From the NCBI GenBank assembly GCA_030696345.1, contig JAUYSK010000003.1, positions 94,563 through 158,562 on the forward strand: DNA of 64,000 nt, written 5' to 3'. Positions 45,014 to 55,878 of the stretch are shown piece by piece (position 1 is the first letter of the stretch; each line of letters opens with the position of its first letter). Origin of the DNA: Azonexus sp. (lineage in GTDB: Bacteria; Pseudomonadota; Gammaproteobacteria; Burkholderiales; Rhodocyclaceae). The notes beneath the pieces were generated by a model. It saw only the letters and a program-made list of their open reading frames with translations, searched no databases and was not told where the DNA came from. A program made the position numbers and the translations under genes.

Positions 45014-45727
45014 TCAAGCCCGCTGGCTCACCGAAAAATGCTGCTCGAACCAGCTGCCCGCAAAAGCCGCCACACTGCCCAGCGCACCCGGCTCGCCAAA
45101 CAGGTGCGTGGCACCCGGCACCACCTCCAGCCGCTTGGGGGCATTGAGGCGGCGAAAGGCCTGGCGGTTGAGTTCGAGCACTTCCTGGTCAAGTCCCCCC
45201 ACGATCAGCAAGGTGGGCGCCTGCACCCCGGGCAGGCGGTCCATCACCAGATCGGGGCGACCGCCGCGCGACACCACGGCCGCCACGCGACCCGGCATCT
45301 CGGCCGCGGCCAGCAGCGCCGCCGCTGCACCCGTGCTGGCGCCAAACAGGCCCAGGGGCAAGCCCGCCAGATCGGGCCGCTGGTCCACCCAGTGAACCGC
45401 TTCCACCACACGCCGCCCCAGCAGGGGAATGTCAAACACCAGGCGCCGGTCTTCGGCTTCGCGCAGGGTCAGCAGGTCGAACAACAGCGTGCCCAGCCCG
45501 CGCTGGTGCAGCGCGCGCGCCACCCAGCGGTTGCGCGTGCTGAGCCGGCTGCTGCCACTGCCGTGGACAAACATCACCAGTCCCTTGGCGTTGGGGGGCA
45601 CCGACAAGTCGCCCGGCAGGGACGGTCCCTGCAGGTTGACCGACTCCACCGGTATCCCGCCCGCGCCTGTGCTGCCAGCGCCATCATCCAGATCGGTTTC
45701 ACGGGAGAACAGGGTCGGTGCTGTCAT
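45014..45727 (-). CDS. Alpha/beta hydrolase (dienelactone-hydrolase-like)
   Basis: A 237-aa soluble hydrolase. The oxyanion strand is GLVMFVHGSGSSRLSTRNRWVARALHQRG, the nucleophile elbow region is GLPLGLFGASTGAAAALLAA (G-x-S-x-G, Ser in GAST), and the late acid and His are in IVGGLDQEVLELN and GATHLFGEPG. Such proteins occur in Burkholderiales stress/microaerobic gene groups next to Usp and phosphoribosyltransferase genes; the substrate is not known. The start ATG at 45727. It converges on the response regulator gene and is divergent from the Lon-like protease. Confidence 0.82.
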   Translation of the reverse strand: MTAPTLFSRETDLDDGAGSTGAGGIPVESVNLQGPSLPGDLSVPPNAKGLVMFVHGSGSSRLSTRNRWVARALHQRGLGTLLFDLLTLREAEDRRLVFDIPLLGRRVVEAVHWVDQRPDLAGLPLGLFGASTGAAAALLAAAEMPGRVAAVVSRGGRPDLVMDRLPGVQAPTLLIVGGLDQEVLELNRQAFRRLNAPKRLEVVPGATHLFGEPGALGSVAAFAGSWFEQHFSVSQRA

Positions 45728-45925
45728 GTTGAACTCGCTCCTGGGGTCAAAAGGCCATCTCAGCCAGCCCCGAACTGTGATTTTTCCGTGCAGTCTCCCC
45801 CACCGATTGATCTCGCGCAATCGAGGGGCAGTCTTCACACAACAAGCGCCCGGATGGCACGCGGTGCCGTTACCGTGTGGGCGTGAACAGGCCGCTCCGT
45901 TTTGCCACCACCTCCCGACAGGCCC

Positions 45926-48412
45926 ATGCAACATTCCGCCCCTCTGTCACCGAGCCAGCTCTACAACATCTGCGACCCGTCCGCGCTGGGTTTTGCCGAC
46001 ACCAGCGAGTTGACGGAACTTGACGCGGCGCAGATACACGCCCGCGCCCTGGAAGCCCTGCACCTGGGCATGGACATCCGCCACCACGGCTACAACCTGT
46101 TTGTGCTGGGCGAAACGGGCAGCGGGCGCCACGCCATCGTGCAGCAGCTGCTTCAGGCCCAGCGCCGCGAAGGCCCGCCGCCCAGCGACTGGTGCTACGT
46201 CTACAACGTCGACAACCCGAGCCGCCCCAACCTGCTGCACCTGCCCTGCGGACGCGGGGCCACGCTGCGCGACGACATGCAGCACTTTGTGCAAGAGCTC
46301 ACGCCGGCCATCAACACGGTCTTTCAAGGCGACGAATACCGCAGCCGCGTGGAAGCGATGCAGGAGGAAGAAAAACGGCGCGAGGTGAGTGCCCTGCAAA
46401 ACCTGGGCGACGAGGCCAACAAGCTGGGTGTGGCCCTGATGCGCACCGCGGCCGGCTTTGCGTTTGTGCCCATGAAAGACGCCGAAAACACCATGACCCC
46501 CGAGGACGTGGAGAAGCTGCCCAAAGCACGCCAGGATGAGCTGGCCGAGCACATCAAGACGCTGCGTGAGGCACTGCACCAGCTGTTCGACACGTTCCCG
46601 CGCTGGCGCCGCGAAACGCAAAACCGGCTCAGGCAAGCGGGCAGTGAGGCCTTGCGCGAGACCGTGACCCACCTGGTGGACGACCTGCGTCCGCGCTACG
46701 CCGACCTGCCCAATGTGAGCAGCTACCTGGACGCGGTGCTGCAGGACATCATCGAATCCGGCGAATCGCTGCACGAGACGTCACACGCCGAGGGCGAGAC
46801 CGAAACCACCACGCTGTCGGGCACAATTTCCGTGCAGCGCTACCTGGTGAACCTGCTCGTGGAAAACCCGGCTGACGGCCAGCAGCCGGTGGTCTTCGAA
46901 GACCATCCCACCCTGCAAAACCTGGTGGGGCGCATCGAGCATTACGTGCACATGGGCACGCTGATGAGCAACTTCACCCTGATTCGCGCGGGCGCGCTGC
47001 ACCGGGCGAATGGCGGTTTTCTGGTGCTCGATGCGGTGAAAGTGTTGTCGCAGCCCTATGCCTGGGAAGGGCTCAAGCGCTGCCTCAAGGCGGGGCTGAT
47101 ACGCATCGAGTCGCTGTCCGACCTGATCGGCCTGAGCAGCACCGTGCAACTTGAACCCATGCCGATGCCGCTGGACCTGAAGATCGTGCTGATCGGCGAA
47201 CGGGTGGTGTATTACCTGCTCAGCCAGCACGACCCGGAGTTTGTCTCGCTGTTCAAGATCAACGCCGACATGGAGAGCGAGATTCCCCGAAACCCTGAAA
47301 ACACGGCCGCCTATGCGCGCCTGATCGCCACGCTGGCCCGGCGCGACCAGCTGCGCCCGCTGTCGGCCGATGCGGTCGCGCGGCTCATCGAACACGCCTC
47401 ACGCCTGTCCAGTGACGCCCAGCGCCTGACCACCCAGACCCAGCCCATGGACGACCTGATGCGCGAGGCCAACCACTTCGCCGCCCGCGCCCAGGCGTCG
47501 GTGATTGAGCGTACCCATGTGCAGACGGCCATTGACGCCCGTCAGCATCGCCACGAGCGCATCCAGACGCGCTACCGCGAAGAAATTTTGCGCGGCCAGT
47601 GGCTGGTGGACACCGATGGTGCCCATGTGGGCCAGGTGAACGGGCTGGCCGTGGTGCCCCTGGGCGACAGCACTTTTGCCCACCCGGTGCGCATCACCGC
47701 CACCGCCCGGGTCGGCGATGGCGAGGTGGTGGATATTGAGCGTGAAGTGAAACTGGGCGGACCGATCCACTCTAAGGGGGTGCTCATCCTGTCGGCCTTC
47801 GTCTCGTCGCGGTTTGGCCGCCAGACACCGCTGTCGCTTAAAGCCAGCCTGGTGTTCGAGCAGTCGTATGGCGGGGTGGAGGGCGACAGCGCTTCATTGG
47901 CCGAACTGATTGCCCTGCTGTCGGCGCTGGCGGAGATGCCTTTGAAGCAGGCGCTGGGCGTGACCGGTTCGGTGAACCAGTTTGGCCAGGTACAGGCCGT
48001 GGGCGGCGTGAACGAAAAGGTTGAGGGCTTCTTTGACATCTGCGCAGCGCGCGGCCTCACGGGCGCGCAGGGTGTGCTGCTGCCGGCCAGCAACGCGTGC
48101 CACCTCATGCTGCGCCAGGACGTGGTGGACGCGGTGCGCGCCGGGCGCTTCAATGTCTGGCCGGTGCACACGGTGGACGAAGCCCTGACGCTGCTCACCG
48201 GTGTGGATGCGGGCGAGATGGACGCTGAAGGCCAGTGGACCGATGCCGATTCGGTCAATGGCCGCGTGGCGACCGGGCTGGCCAGGCTGGCGCAGGTGCG
48301 GCAGGCGTTTCTTCATCCCAAAGACACAGCCAAAGCACCCGACAAGGCCGCCGAGAAAGAAGCGCTGAACGAAGCCGTGCAGGAAACGGGTAAAAAAACA
48401 GACGCGCAGTGA
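45926..48412 (+). CDS. Lon-like ATP-dependent protease, AAA_32/Lon_C family
   Basis: An 828-aa protein. The AAA_32 part covers about residues 20-530: a P-loop-like GETGSGRH (Lys/Thr replaced by Arg/His), YVYNVDNPSRPNLLHLPCGRGATLRDDM, a long coiled-coil insertion (about 130-260), and a Walker-B-like GGFLVLDAVKVL with Ala instead of Glu. The Lon-type protease domain (about 590-780) has the serine motif GDSASLAE and the lysine motif GGVNEKVEGFF, so the Ser-Lys dyad is intact. This matches the LonH/YcbZ-like group, not housekeeping Lon. It probably degrades damaged proteins or activates targets in stress. Confidence 0.88.
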   Translation: MQHSAPLSPSQLYNICDPSALGFADTSELTELDAAQIHARALEALHLGMDIRHHGYNLFVLGETGSGRHAIVQQLLQAQRREGPPPSDWCYVYNVDNPSRPNLLHLPCGRGATLRDDMQHFVQELTPAINTVFQGDEYRSRVEAMQEEEKRREVSALQNLGDEANKLGVALMRTAAGFAFVPMKDAENTMTPEDVEKLPKARQDELAEHIKTLREALHQLFDTFPRWRRETQNRLRQAGSEALRETVTHLVDDLRPRYADLPNVSSYLDAVLQDIIESGESLHETSHAEGETETTTLSGTISVQRYLVNLLVENPADGQQPVVFEDHPTLQNLVGRIEHYVHMGTLMSNFTLIRAGALHRANGGFLVLDAVKVLSQPYAWEGLKRCLKAGLIRIESLSDLIGLSSTVQLEPMPMPLDLKIVLIGERVVYYLLSQHDPEFVSLFKINADMESEIPRNPENTAAYARLIATLARRDQLRPLSADAVARLIEHASRLSSDAQRLTTQTQPMDDLMREANHFAARAQASVIERTHVQTAIDARQHRHERIQTRYREEILRGQWLVDTDGAHVGQVNGLAVVPLGDSTFAHPVRITATARVGDGEVVDIEREVKLGGPIHSKGVLILSAFVSSRFGRQTPLSLKASLVFEQSYGGVEGDSASLAELIALLSALAEMPLKQALGVTGSVNQFGQVQAVGGVNEKVEGFFDICAARGLTGAQGVLLPASNACHLMLRQDVVDAVRAGRFNVWPVHTVDEALTLLTGVDAGEMDAEGQWTDADSVNGRVATGLARLAQVRQAFLHPKDTAKAPDKAAEKEALNEAVQETGKKTDAQ

Positions 48413-48441
48413 GCGGTCGAGGTTGCCACACCGCAGCGGCA

Positions 48442-49698
48442 TCACACCCGGGTGTACGCCAGGCCCGAAGCCACACCGCCAAACAGATCGCCTTCAACCA
48501 GCGGCACGCTGGGGAATTCGGCCTGCAAGGCGCGTTGAAACGGCAGCAGGGCCGACGAGCCGCCGGTGAGGTAGATCGCATCGAGCGCGCCATCGGTCAG
48601 GCCCGCGCGCTGCACACAGGCCCGGGCACACGCCACGGTGCGGGCCAGCAGCCCGCCCAGGTGCTCGCGCATGTCGGCCGTGTTCAGCGAAGCCAGCAGT
48701 CCCGGCTCCACACACGAGAGGTCGATCTGCGTGGTGCCGTCGGTCTGAGAACAGCGTATCTTGGCCTGCTCCACTTCATGTGCCACGTGGTGCCCGGCCC
48801 GGTCCTTCAGCACCGTCATCAGCCGCTCGTGCAAACGCGGGTCGGCATAGTTCACGCGCAGCCCCTGGGCCTGGCTCAGCGCGCGCGGCAGGTACAGCCA
48901 CTGGATCAGGTGCCAGGTGGACAAGTCAAAAAATGTGCGGCTGGGCACCTCGCGCTGCTGCGGTCCCAGGTGCCGGTAGCCCAGCAAGGGCATCACCCGC
49001 TCCAGGCTGAGCTTCTGGTCAAAGTCGGTCCCGCCAATGTGCACGCCAGTGGTTGCCAGCACGTCGCTGGCGCGGTTGGCCAGCGCCATGCGTTGCGGGC
49101 CCAGGCGCACCACAGTGAAGTCCGAGGTGCCGCCGCCCAAGTCGACCACCAGCACCAGGCTCTCGCGTGTCAGGCGGCGCTCGTAGTCCAGCGCGGCCGC
49201 AATGGGCTCCAGCTGGAACGACACGTCGTCAAACCCGACCGACTGCGCCGCCTGCAGCAACGAGGCCTGCGCCAGCGCGTCGCGCTCGGGGTCATCGTCC
49301 ACAAAATGCACCGGCCGCCCCATCACCACCCGGGTCGGCGCTTCGCCCAGCGCGTGGGCGGCACGTTCGCGCAGCGCCTCCAGAAAAGTGGCCACGATGT
49401 CCAGAAAACTCACCTGCTGGAGATTCACCTCGGTCTTTTCCATCAGCAGCGGACTGCCCAGCAAACTCTTGAGCGAGCGCATCAGCCGCCCCTCGGTGCC
49501 GCTCAGGTACTGCGCCACCGCGTCGCGTCCGAAATGGGTCCGGTGGTCTTCGGCGTTGTAAAACACGGCGGTGGGTATCGATACCGCCTCCCCCTCCAGC
49601 GGAATCAGGTGGGCATCGCCCTGCTCATCGGCCCAGGCCATGGCCGAGTTGGAGGTGCCGAAATCAATACCGAGGGTGCCGTGGAGCGAAAGCGTCAT
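48442..49698 (-). CDS. Short Hsp70-family protein (YegD-like)
   Basis: A 418-aa protein made almost wholly of an actin-like ATPase domain. Phosphate 1 motif LGIDFGTSNSAMAW, phosphate 2 VVDLGGGTSDFTVV (about residue 190), and adenosine motif YLTGGSSALLPFQRAL near the C-terminus. It lacks the substrate-binding beta domain and lid of DnaK, as in YegD. The start ATG at 49698 follows from the usual MxLGIDFGTSNS opening. It converges on the Lon-like protease gene with a 29-nt gap; the two may serve protein quality control together. Confidence 0.88.
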   Translation of the reverse strand: MTLSLHGTLGIDFGTSNSAMAWADEQGDAHLIPLEGEAVSIPTAVFYNAEDHRTHFGRDAVAQYLSGTEGRLMRSLKSLLGSPLLMEKTEVNLQQVSFLDIVATFLEALRERAAHALGEAPTRVVMGRPVHFVDDDPERDALAQASLLQAAQSVGFDDVSFQLEPIAAALDYERRLTRESLVLVVDLGGGTSDFTVVRLGPQRMALANRASDVLATTGVHIGGTDFDQKLSLERVMPLLGYRHLGPQQREVPSRTFFDLSTWHLIQWLYLPRALSQAQGLRVNYADPRLHERLMTVLKDRAGHHVAHEVEQAKIRCSQTDGTTQIDLSCVEPGLLASLNTADMREHLGGLLARTVACARACVQRAGLTDGALDAIYLTGGSSALLPFQRALQAEFPSVPLVEGDLFGGVASGLAYTRV

Positions 49699-49907
49699 GA
49701 AGCTAAAAAAGAACCCGGCCGATGACCCGGTGAAAGAACGGCGAGAAAAGGACATGAGCCGGTGGCGGCCTGGCACTGTGGCAAGCGGTCCTGATCTGAA
49801 ATGACGCGGGCCCGGTCAACCGATGTGATGTGGGAACCCATGCGCCAAGCCACTCACAAGACGATACCGCGCGACGGGCCTGACACGCATCCGCACCGCA
49901 AACCCGA

Positions 49908-49935
49908 GGCACAGGCACAGGCACAGGCACAGGCA
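49908..49935. repeat. Short tandem hexamer repeat (GGCACA, about 4.7 copies)
   Basis: Perfect tandem copies of GGCACA between the Hsp70 start and the tRNA-Arg terminator. It lies in non-coding DNA and could vary in copy number between strains. Confidence 0.6.
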
Positions 49936-49956
49936 AGCGAAAAACTTAAAAGAGAA

Positions 49957-49986
49957 AAGCCCGCAGCTTTCTCAAGTTGCGGGCTT
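49957..49986 (-). terminator. Intrinsic terminator of tRNA-Arg
   Basis: Arms AAGCCCGCA and TGCGGGCTT (9 bp) with a 12-nt loop, 8 nt beyond the encoded CCA in the direction of transcription and followed by a pyrimidine-rich run on the minus strand. Confidence 0.75.
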
Positions 49987-49993
49987 TCTTTTT

Positions 49994-50070
49994 TGGTGCG
50001 GCTGGCAGGAATTGAACCCACGACCCCTTGGTTCGTAGCCAAGTACTCTATCCAACTGAGCTACAGCCGC
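49994..50070 (-). tRNA. tRNA-Arg (anticodon ACG)
   Basis: A 77-nt tRNA read on the minus strand, including encoded CCA. The acceptor stem GCGGCTG pairs with CAGCCGC, the D arm is AGCTCAGTTGGATAGAGT, the anticodon stem-loop is CTTGG-CTACGAA-CCAAG with anticodon ACG, and the T arm contains TTCAATT. The A34 should be edited to inosine by TadA to read CGU, CGC and CGA. No integrase or duplicated tRNA end is nearby, so it is not occupied by an island here. Confidence 0.97.
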
Positions 50071-50080
50071 GAAACCCGTT

Positions 50081-50086
50081 ATTCTA
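50081..50086 (-). promoter_or_regulatory. Candidate -10 box of tRNA-Arg
   Basis: TAGAAT on the minus strand, about 11 nt before the mature tRNA start. No convincing -35 box; a hairpin GGCGTT-tt-AACGCC (50097-50110) lies where it should be. Confidence 0.35.
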
Positions 50087-50364
50087 CACAGGAATTGGCG
50101 TTTTAACGCCCTCCTACCGCGAAAAACGGCCGTTGGACCCTCCCGGATGGAATCCATCGACCCGCCTCGAACGGATCGGCGCGCGGAAAAGTGGGTTCAT
50201 CTGGGGTCTGGTGAGCCGTTCTCGCGAGGGACTCTCCCTGACCTGGCACCCCCTGCCGAACCGCTCTGACACCAGGCAACCGGCCCGGAAAACACCTGTA
50301 GCCAGCAGACCAGCTCAAGAAGCAGCGCATGCCCGCCAGACCTGCTCTGGGGGCCGGACGTCTC

Positions 50365-51963
50365 TCATGTGGATTTTGTCGTGGTCTGCATCAGGCACCG
50401 GGTGACTCGCGGCGGCGCCTCGCCCAGGTGAAAGGCCAGCTTGCGGTCGCGCAGCGCCACGTCAGCGACCGTGACACGGTCAAAGCGCCGCAGGTGGTCG
50501 GTCCAGGACTCATCGACGATGACCTCCACGAAGCGGCTTGGTTCGTGGATGTCATGCAGCAGTTCCCACGACAAGGCCCCGTGGCGCAGGCGACTTCGGC
50601 GTCCCTCGCCCAGCATCAGGTCACGGAAGTCGGCCGCCCGCCCCGGATCCACGCGGTATTCGATCATCACCATCACATGCCCCTGGGGCGGTGGCGCCTG
50701 GATCTGTGGCGCCGGAAAAATGCGCTTGGGGGTCAGGTCGTCTTCCAGCCCGGCGTCGGGAACCCAACGAGTGGCCAGGAACATGGCGATCAACCCCGTC
50801 ACCGAGGCAATGCCCAGGCTGACCGGCACGCTAGTCCAGGTAGCCACCTGCCCCCAGACCGCGGCCCCCAGGGCACTGGCGCCCATGATGGCCATCTGGT
50901 AAATCGACATGCCGCGCGCGCGCACCCAGTCGGGCAGGCCCATCTGGATCGAGACACTGAGCGTGTTGGCGGTGGTGATCCAGGCCGCGCCGCCCAGCAA
51001 CATCGCGGGCACCGCCACCCAGACCTGATCGGTCCACGCCATGGTTGCCATGGCACCCGCCTGCAGGGCCGCGCCGCGCAGGATGAGGCCATCGCGGGCG
51101 AAGCGCCGGCGCAACACCGGCAGGAAGGCCGTGGAAACGATGGCACCCGCGCCCATGGCCGCCAGAAACAGCGTAAAAGTGCCGGCACCGCCGCCCTGCA
51201 TGCCGCGCGCCAGCAGGGCCAGCAGCGCCAGCAGCGCGGTCGAATGGAAGAAGAAGATCGAGATGCGCAGCAGCACGCCCTTCAGGTGGTAGGACTGGGC
51301 TACATACTGCAGGCCCACGCGCATCGCGGTGCCCAGGCGCTCGCGTCCCAGCGGGTGCGGCTTGTGCTCCCGCTTCCAGCGGCTGATGATGACCGCAGCC
51401 CCCAGCGACAGGACCGCGTTGAGCAGGAACACCCAGGCGCTGCCGGCGCTTGCAATCAGCGCGCCGGCCAGCAGCGGGCCGATGATGCGCGAAGCGTTCA
51501 TCGACACGCCGTTGAGCGCCAGGGCCGCCGGCAGTTGGGGCCGTGGCACGAGCTCGGGCACGATGGCCGAAAACACCGGCCAGCGCATGGCCAGACCGAC
51601 GCCGTTGGCGAAGGTCAGCGCCAGCAGCAGGGCCGGCGACATCACGCCGAGGAAGATGAAGGCGCTCAGGATCGCCGCCACCACCGCGACCCAAAGCTGG
51701 GTGATCAGGAAGTAGCGCTTGCGGTCAAGGCTGTCTGCCAGCGCGCCGCTGGGCAGGCCCAGCAGAAACACCGGCAGGGTGGACGCCGTCTGAACCAGCG
51801 CGACCCAGAGCGGCGTCGTTGTGAGCGAGGTCATCATCCAGGCCGCAGCCACGTCGCTCATCCACATGCACACGTTGGCCATGAGCCAGGTGATCCACAA
51901 CATGCGAAAGACCGGCTGGCGCAGGGGCGCGATGGGAGACAGGTCGTCGTCGACGGCAGGCAT
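50365..51963 (-). CDS. MFS_3 (EntS-like) exporter with C-terminal ABM-like domain
   Basis: A 532-aa inner-membrane protein. About residues 10-405 form 12 hydrophobic helices of the MFS_3 family (FRMLWITWLMANVCMWMSDVAAAWMM; GLPSGALADSLDRKRYFLITQ as the loop 2-3 motif), which includes the enterobactin exporter EntS. The last 115 residues are cytosolic and look like an antibiotic-biosynthesis-monooxygenase-type ferredoxin fold (HVMVMIEYRVDPGRAADFRDLMLGEG; RFVEVIVDESWTDHLRR). This fusion is a known annotation class. The start is ATG at 51963. Substrate unknown. Confidence 0.85.
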   Translation of the reverse strand: MPAVDDDLSPIAPLRQPVFRMLWITWLMANVCMWMSDVAAAWMMTSLTTTPLWVALVQTASTLPVFLLGLPSGALADSLDRKRYFLITQLWVAVVAAILSAFIFLGVMSPALLLALTFANGVGLAMRWPVFSAIVPELVPRPQLPAALALNGVSMNASRIIGPLLAGALIASAGSAWVFLLNAVLSLGAAVIISRWKREHKPHPLGRERLGTAMRVGLQYVAQSYHLKGVLLRISIFFFHSTALLALLALLARGMQGGGAGTFTLFLAAMGAGAIVSTAFLPVLRRRFARDGLILRGAALQAGAMATMAWTDQVWVAVPAMLLGGAAWITTANTLSVSIQMGLPDWVRARGMSIYQMAIMGASALGAAVWGQVATWTSVPVSLGIASVTGLIAMFLATRWVPDAGLEDDLTPKRIFPAPQIQAPPPQGHVMVMIEYRVDPGRAADFRDLMLGEGRRSRLRHGALSWELLHDIHEPSRFVEVIVDESWTDHLRRFDRVTVADVALRDRKLAFHLGEAPPRVTRCLMQTTTKST

Positions 51964-52171
51964 GGCCCAACTGTAACGGGAACGGTTTCCCGGTCGCGCG
52001 CCCGATCGCCTTGTTCCCGCTGCGCTGCGCTTCACGCGCCGGGATCCGCTCGCCAGTGCCAACGTGTTCCTGCCGGTGGGCTGCCCATACCGGGCGCGCC
52101 AGGCAAAAAGCCCTGCAGCCGACCGGGCAACAGGGCTCCGCCAGGCGGCATACGCCGCACATAAAACGCCG

Positions 52172-53680
<1,509 letters not shown>

Positions 53681-53765
53681 GGGGTGTCCCGTGGGGTTGG
53701 AATTTGAAATGTGTGAACAGTGTAGAAACTGCAGCTGCACATAACAAGGCCAAAACGCTGAATTG

Positions 53766-53787
53766 ATTGTTCATTTTCGTGAACAAT
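53766..53787. promoter_or_regulatory. LysR-type operator ATTGTTC-N8-GAACAAT
   Basis: A perfect inverted repeat with 7-bp arms around 8 nt, with a T-N11-A-compatible core, in the 113-nt gap between mmsA and the LysR gene. It ends 6 nt before the LysR start, so binding could block LysR translation or transcription (autoregulation) while activating mmsA. Assignment to this LysR protein is inference. Confidence 0.5.
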
Positions 53788-53793
53788 AGACCC

Positions 53794-54750
53794 ATGAACG
53801 AGCCAAAACTGCACGACCGAAACCAGGAACTCTGGGGCCACTTTCATTGGCTCAATGTGCTGGCGCAGCAGGGCAGCTACACCGCTGCGGCGGCCCGCCT
53901 GGGCGTGAGCAAAGCCGCGGTGAGCCAGCGCATGGCCGAGCTGGAACGCGTGGCGGGCGTGGCGCTGGTGCAGCGCACCACCCGCAGCGTGCGACTGACC
54001 GAAGCCGGCCAGCGGCTGGTGGACGACACGCGGGCTTCTTTTGAACACATTGCGCAGTGCTTCGCGCAGGTGCGCGACGCAGCGGGCGCACCCCGGGGGT
54101 TGCTGCGCGTCACCGCGCCGGTGGCGTTTGCCCGCCAGCAACTGGTGCCCCGCCTGCCCGATTTTTTGCGCCAGTACCCCGAGGTTCGGCTGGAACTGGA
54201 CCTGGCGGACCGGCTGTCTTCTTTGGCCACCGAGGGCTTTGACCTCGCCATTCGCCACACCGCCAACCCACCCGACACGCACGTGGCCTGGACGCTGTGC
54301 GCCACCCGCTCGGTGCTGGTGGCCAGCCGCGCCTACCTGCGCCGCCACGGCACGCCGCAGGTGCCCGCCGACCTGGCGCCACACAACTGCCTGCACTACC
54401 CGCGCTCGCAGGACACCCCCGCCTGGACGCTGGAACCCTTGGCGCAGGGCAAGGGAAAGGAGCGGGTGACGGTTCAGGTGTCGGGCTCGCTGGCCGCCAA
54501 CAACAGCGAGGCCCTGCGCGACGCAGCGCTGGGTGGGCTGGGCATTGCGCTGTTGCCCGACTTCACGGCCCAGGCCAGCCTGCTGGCAGGCAAGCTGGTG
54601 CAGGTGTTGCCCGGCTGGAAACCGGTGGGCGCATTTGCCGAACAGCTTTACGCCATACGCCCGTATTCGGCCCATGTGCCGCGCGCGGTGACGGCGTTTG
54701 TGGCACACCTGCGCGAGGCGCTGGCGCCTGGGTTTTCAGTGGAGCGCTGA
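53794..54750 (+). CDS. LysR-family transcriptional regulator
   Basis: A 318-aa regulator. The N-terminal helix-turn-helix covers about residues 10-70 (HFHWLNVLAQQGSYTAAAARLGVSKAAVSQRMAELERVAGVALVQRTTRSVRLTEAGQRLVDD). The ligand-binding domain follows (LLRVTAPVAFARQQLVPRLPDFLRQYPEVRLELDLADR; LGGLGIALLPDFTAQ), of the common CrgA/AaeR subgroup. The ATG at 53794 (MNEPKLHD) is preferred over an upstream in-frame GTG/TTG. It is divergent from mmsA, its likely target; the inducer is unknown. Confidence 0.9.
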   Translation: MNEPKLHDRNQELWGHFHWLNVLAQQGSYTAAAARLGVSKAAVSQRMAELERVAGVALVQRTTRSVRLTEAGQRLVDDTRASFEHIAQCFAQVRDAAGAPRGLLRVTAPVAFARQQLVPRLPDFLRQYPEVRLELDLADRLSSLATEGFDLAIRHTANPPDTHVAWTLCATRSVLVASRAYLRRHGTPQVPADLAPHNCLHYPRSQDTPAWTLEPLAQGKGKERVTVQVSGSLAANNSEALRDAALGGLGIALLPDFTAQASLLAGKLVQVLPGWKPVGAFAEQLYAIRPYSAHVPRAVTAFVAHLREALAPGFSVER

Positions 54751-54800
54751 GCGCCAGAGTCAACGACCGCCACGGTGCTGACTGAGCGCGCTCGACAACT

Positions 54801-55709
54801 TCAGCCCAGCAGGCGCGCCAGCGCTTCCTGGTATTTGGCCGCCGTCTTTTCAATCACCTCTTTGGGCAGGCGCGGCGCGGGCGGCGTTTTGTCCCAAGGC
54901 TTGCCGCTGACCTTGGCGGTTTCCAGCCAGTCGCGCAAAAACTGTTTGTCGTAGCTGGGTGGGTTCTGGCCCACCACGTAGCTCTCCAGCGGCCAGTAGC
55001 GCGAGCTGTCGGGTGTCAGCACCTCGTCCATCAGCACCAGCTTGCCCGCCTTGTCCAGGCCAAATTCGAACTTGGTGTCCGCAATGATGATGCCCTTCTT
55101 CAACGCAATCTCGGCCGCCGCTTTGTACAGGGCAATGGAGATGTCGCGGATCTGCGCGGCGAGCTCGGGGCCGATCATGGCCACGGTTTGCTCGAAGGTG
55201 ATGTTTACGTCGTGCTCACCCATTTCGGCCTTGGCCGCCGGGGTGTAAATGGGCTCGGGCAGCTTGGACGCGTTTTGCAAGCCGGCGGGCAGCTGCACGC
55301 CACACACCGCCTGGTTGTCCTGGTATTCTTTCCAGCCGCTACCGGCCAGGTAGCCGCGCACCACCGCCTCCACGGGAATCGGCTTCAAGCGCTGCACCAG
55401 CATGGAACGGCCCGTGACCTGCGGCGCTTCCTCGGCGGACACCACGCTCTCGGGCGCGTCACCGGTGAGGTGGATCGGGCAGATGTTCAGGCCTTTGGGA
55501 CCGAGCTGGTCGAACCAGAACAGGCTGAGCTGTGTGAGCAGCTGGCCTTTGCCGGGAATGGGCTCGCCCATGATCACGTCAAACGCGCTGATGCGGTCCG
55601 AAGCCACCATCAAAATGCGGTCGTCGCCCACGGCGTAGTTATCGCGCACCTTGCCGCGCGCGAGCAAAGGCAAAGACGTGAGAGCGGAGGTGTGCAGGGC
55701 AGAGGTCAT
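54801..55709 (-). CDS. purC: Phosphoribosylaminoimidazole-succinocarboxamide synthase
   Basis: A 302-aa SAICAR synthase that joins CAIR and aspartate with ATP in purine synthesis. Features: [41 protein letters not shown] (ATP site), [33 protein letters not shown] and [15 protein letters not shown]. The length matches the larger beta-proteobacterial/eukaryotic-like form. It is downstream of fbaA on the same strand; a terminator-like hairpin lies between them, so it may have its own promoter. Confidence 0.95.
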   Translation of the reverse strand: MTSALHTSALTSLPLLARGKVRDNYAVGDDRILMVASDRISAFDVIMGEPIPGKGQLLTQLSLFWFDQLGPKGLNICPIHLTGDAPESVVSAEEAPQVTGRSMLVQRLKPIPVEAVVRGYLAGSGWKEYQDNQAVCGVQLPAGLQNASKLPEPIYTPAAKAEMGEHDVNITFEQTVAMIGPELAAQIRDISIALYKAAAEIALKKGIIIADTKFEFGLDKAGKLVLMDEVLTPDSSRYWPLESYVVGQNPPSYDKQFLRDWLETAKVSGKPWDKTPPAPRLPKEVIEKTAAKYQEALARLLG

Positions 55710-55778
55710 GTTCGATGCGCGGTGAAAAGCGCCAGGAAAAAAACGTCAAGGGAGAAAGCCAAAGAAAACGCCAAGAAA

Positions 55779-55806
55779 AAAGCCCGCTGAACAGTCAACG
55801 GGCTTT
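55779..55806 (-). terminator. Intrinsic terminator after fbaA
   Basis: Arms AAAGCCCG and CGGGCTTT, extended inward after one mismatch, with a 4-nt loop; on the minus strand a T-run follows the stem. It separates fbaA from purC, so purC may be read partly by read-through. Confidence 0.75.
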
Positions 55807-55878
55807 AACCCATTCCTGCGGATTATCGCAAGAAGCGCAGGCACCGAATCTCACGGGTCGGCGCCCAAGGCTGGCGCC

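Noticed and set aside
45926..48412. Naming this gene lonA
   Set aside because: The N-terminal Lon substrate domain is absent and the AAA part is of the AAA_32 type with altered Walker motifs; housekeeping Lon is expected elsewhere.
49908..49935. Tandem GGCACA repeats as a CRISPR-like or iteron array
   Set aside because: The unit is only 6 nt with no spacers; there are no Rep or Cas genes nearby. Listed only as a short tandem repeat.
49994..50070. tRNA-Arg as an island attachment site
   Set aside because: No integrase gene and no second copy of the tRNA 3' end were found in the window.
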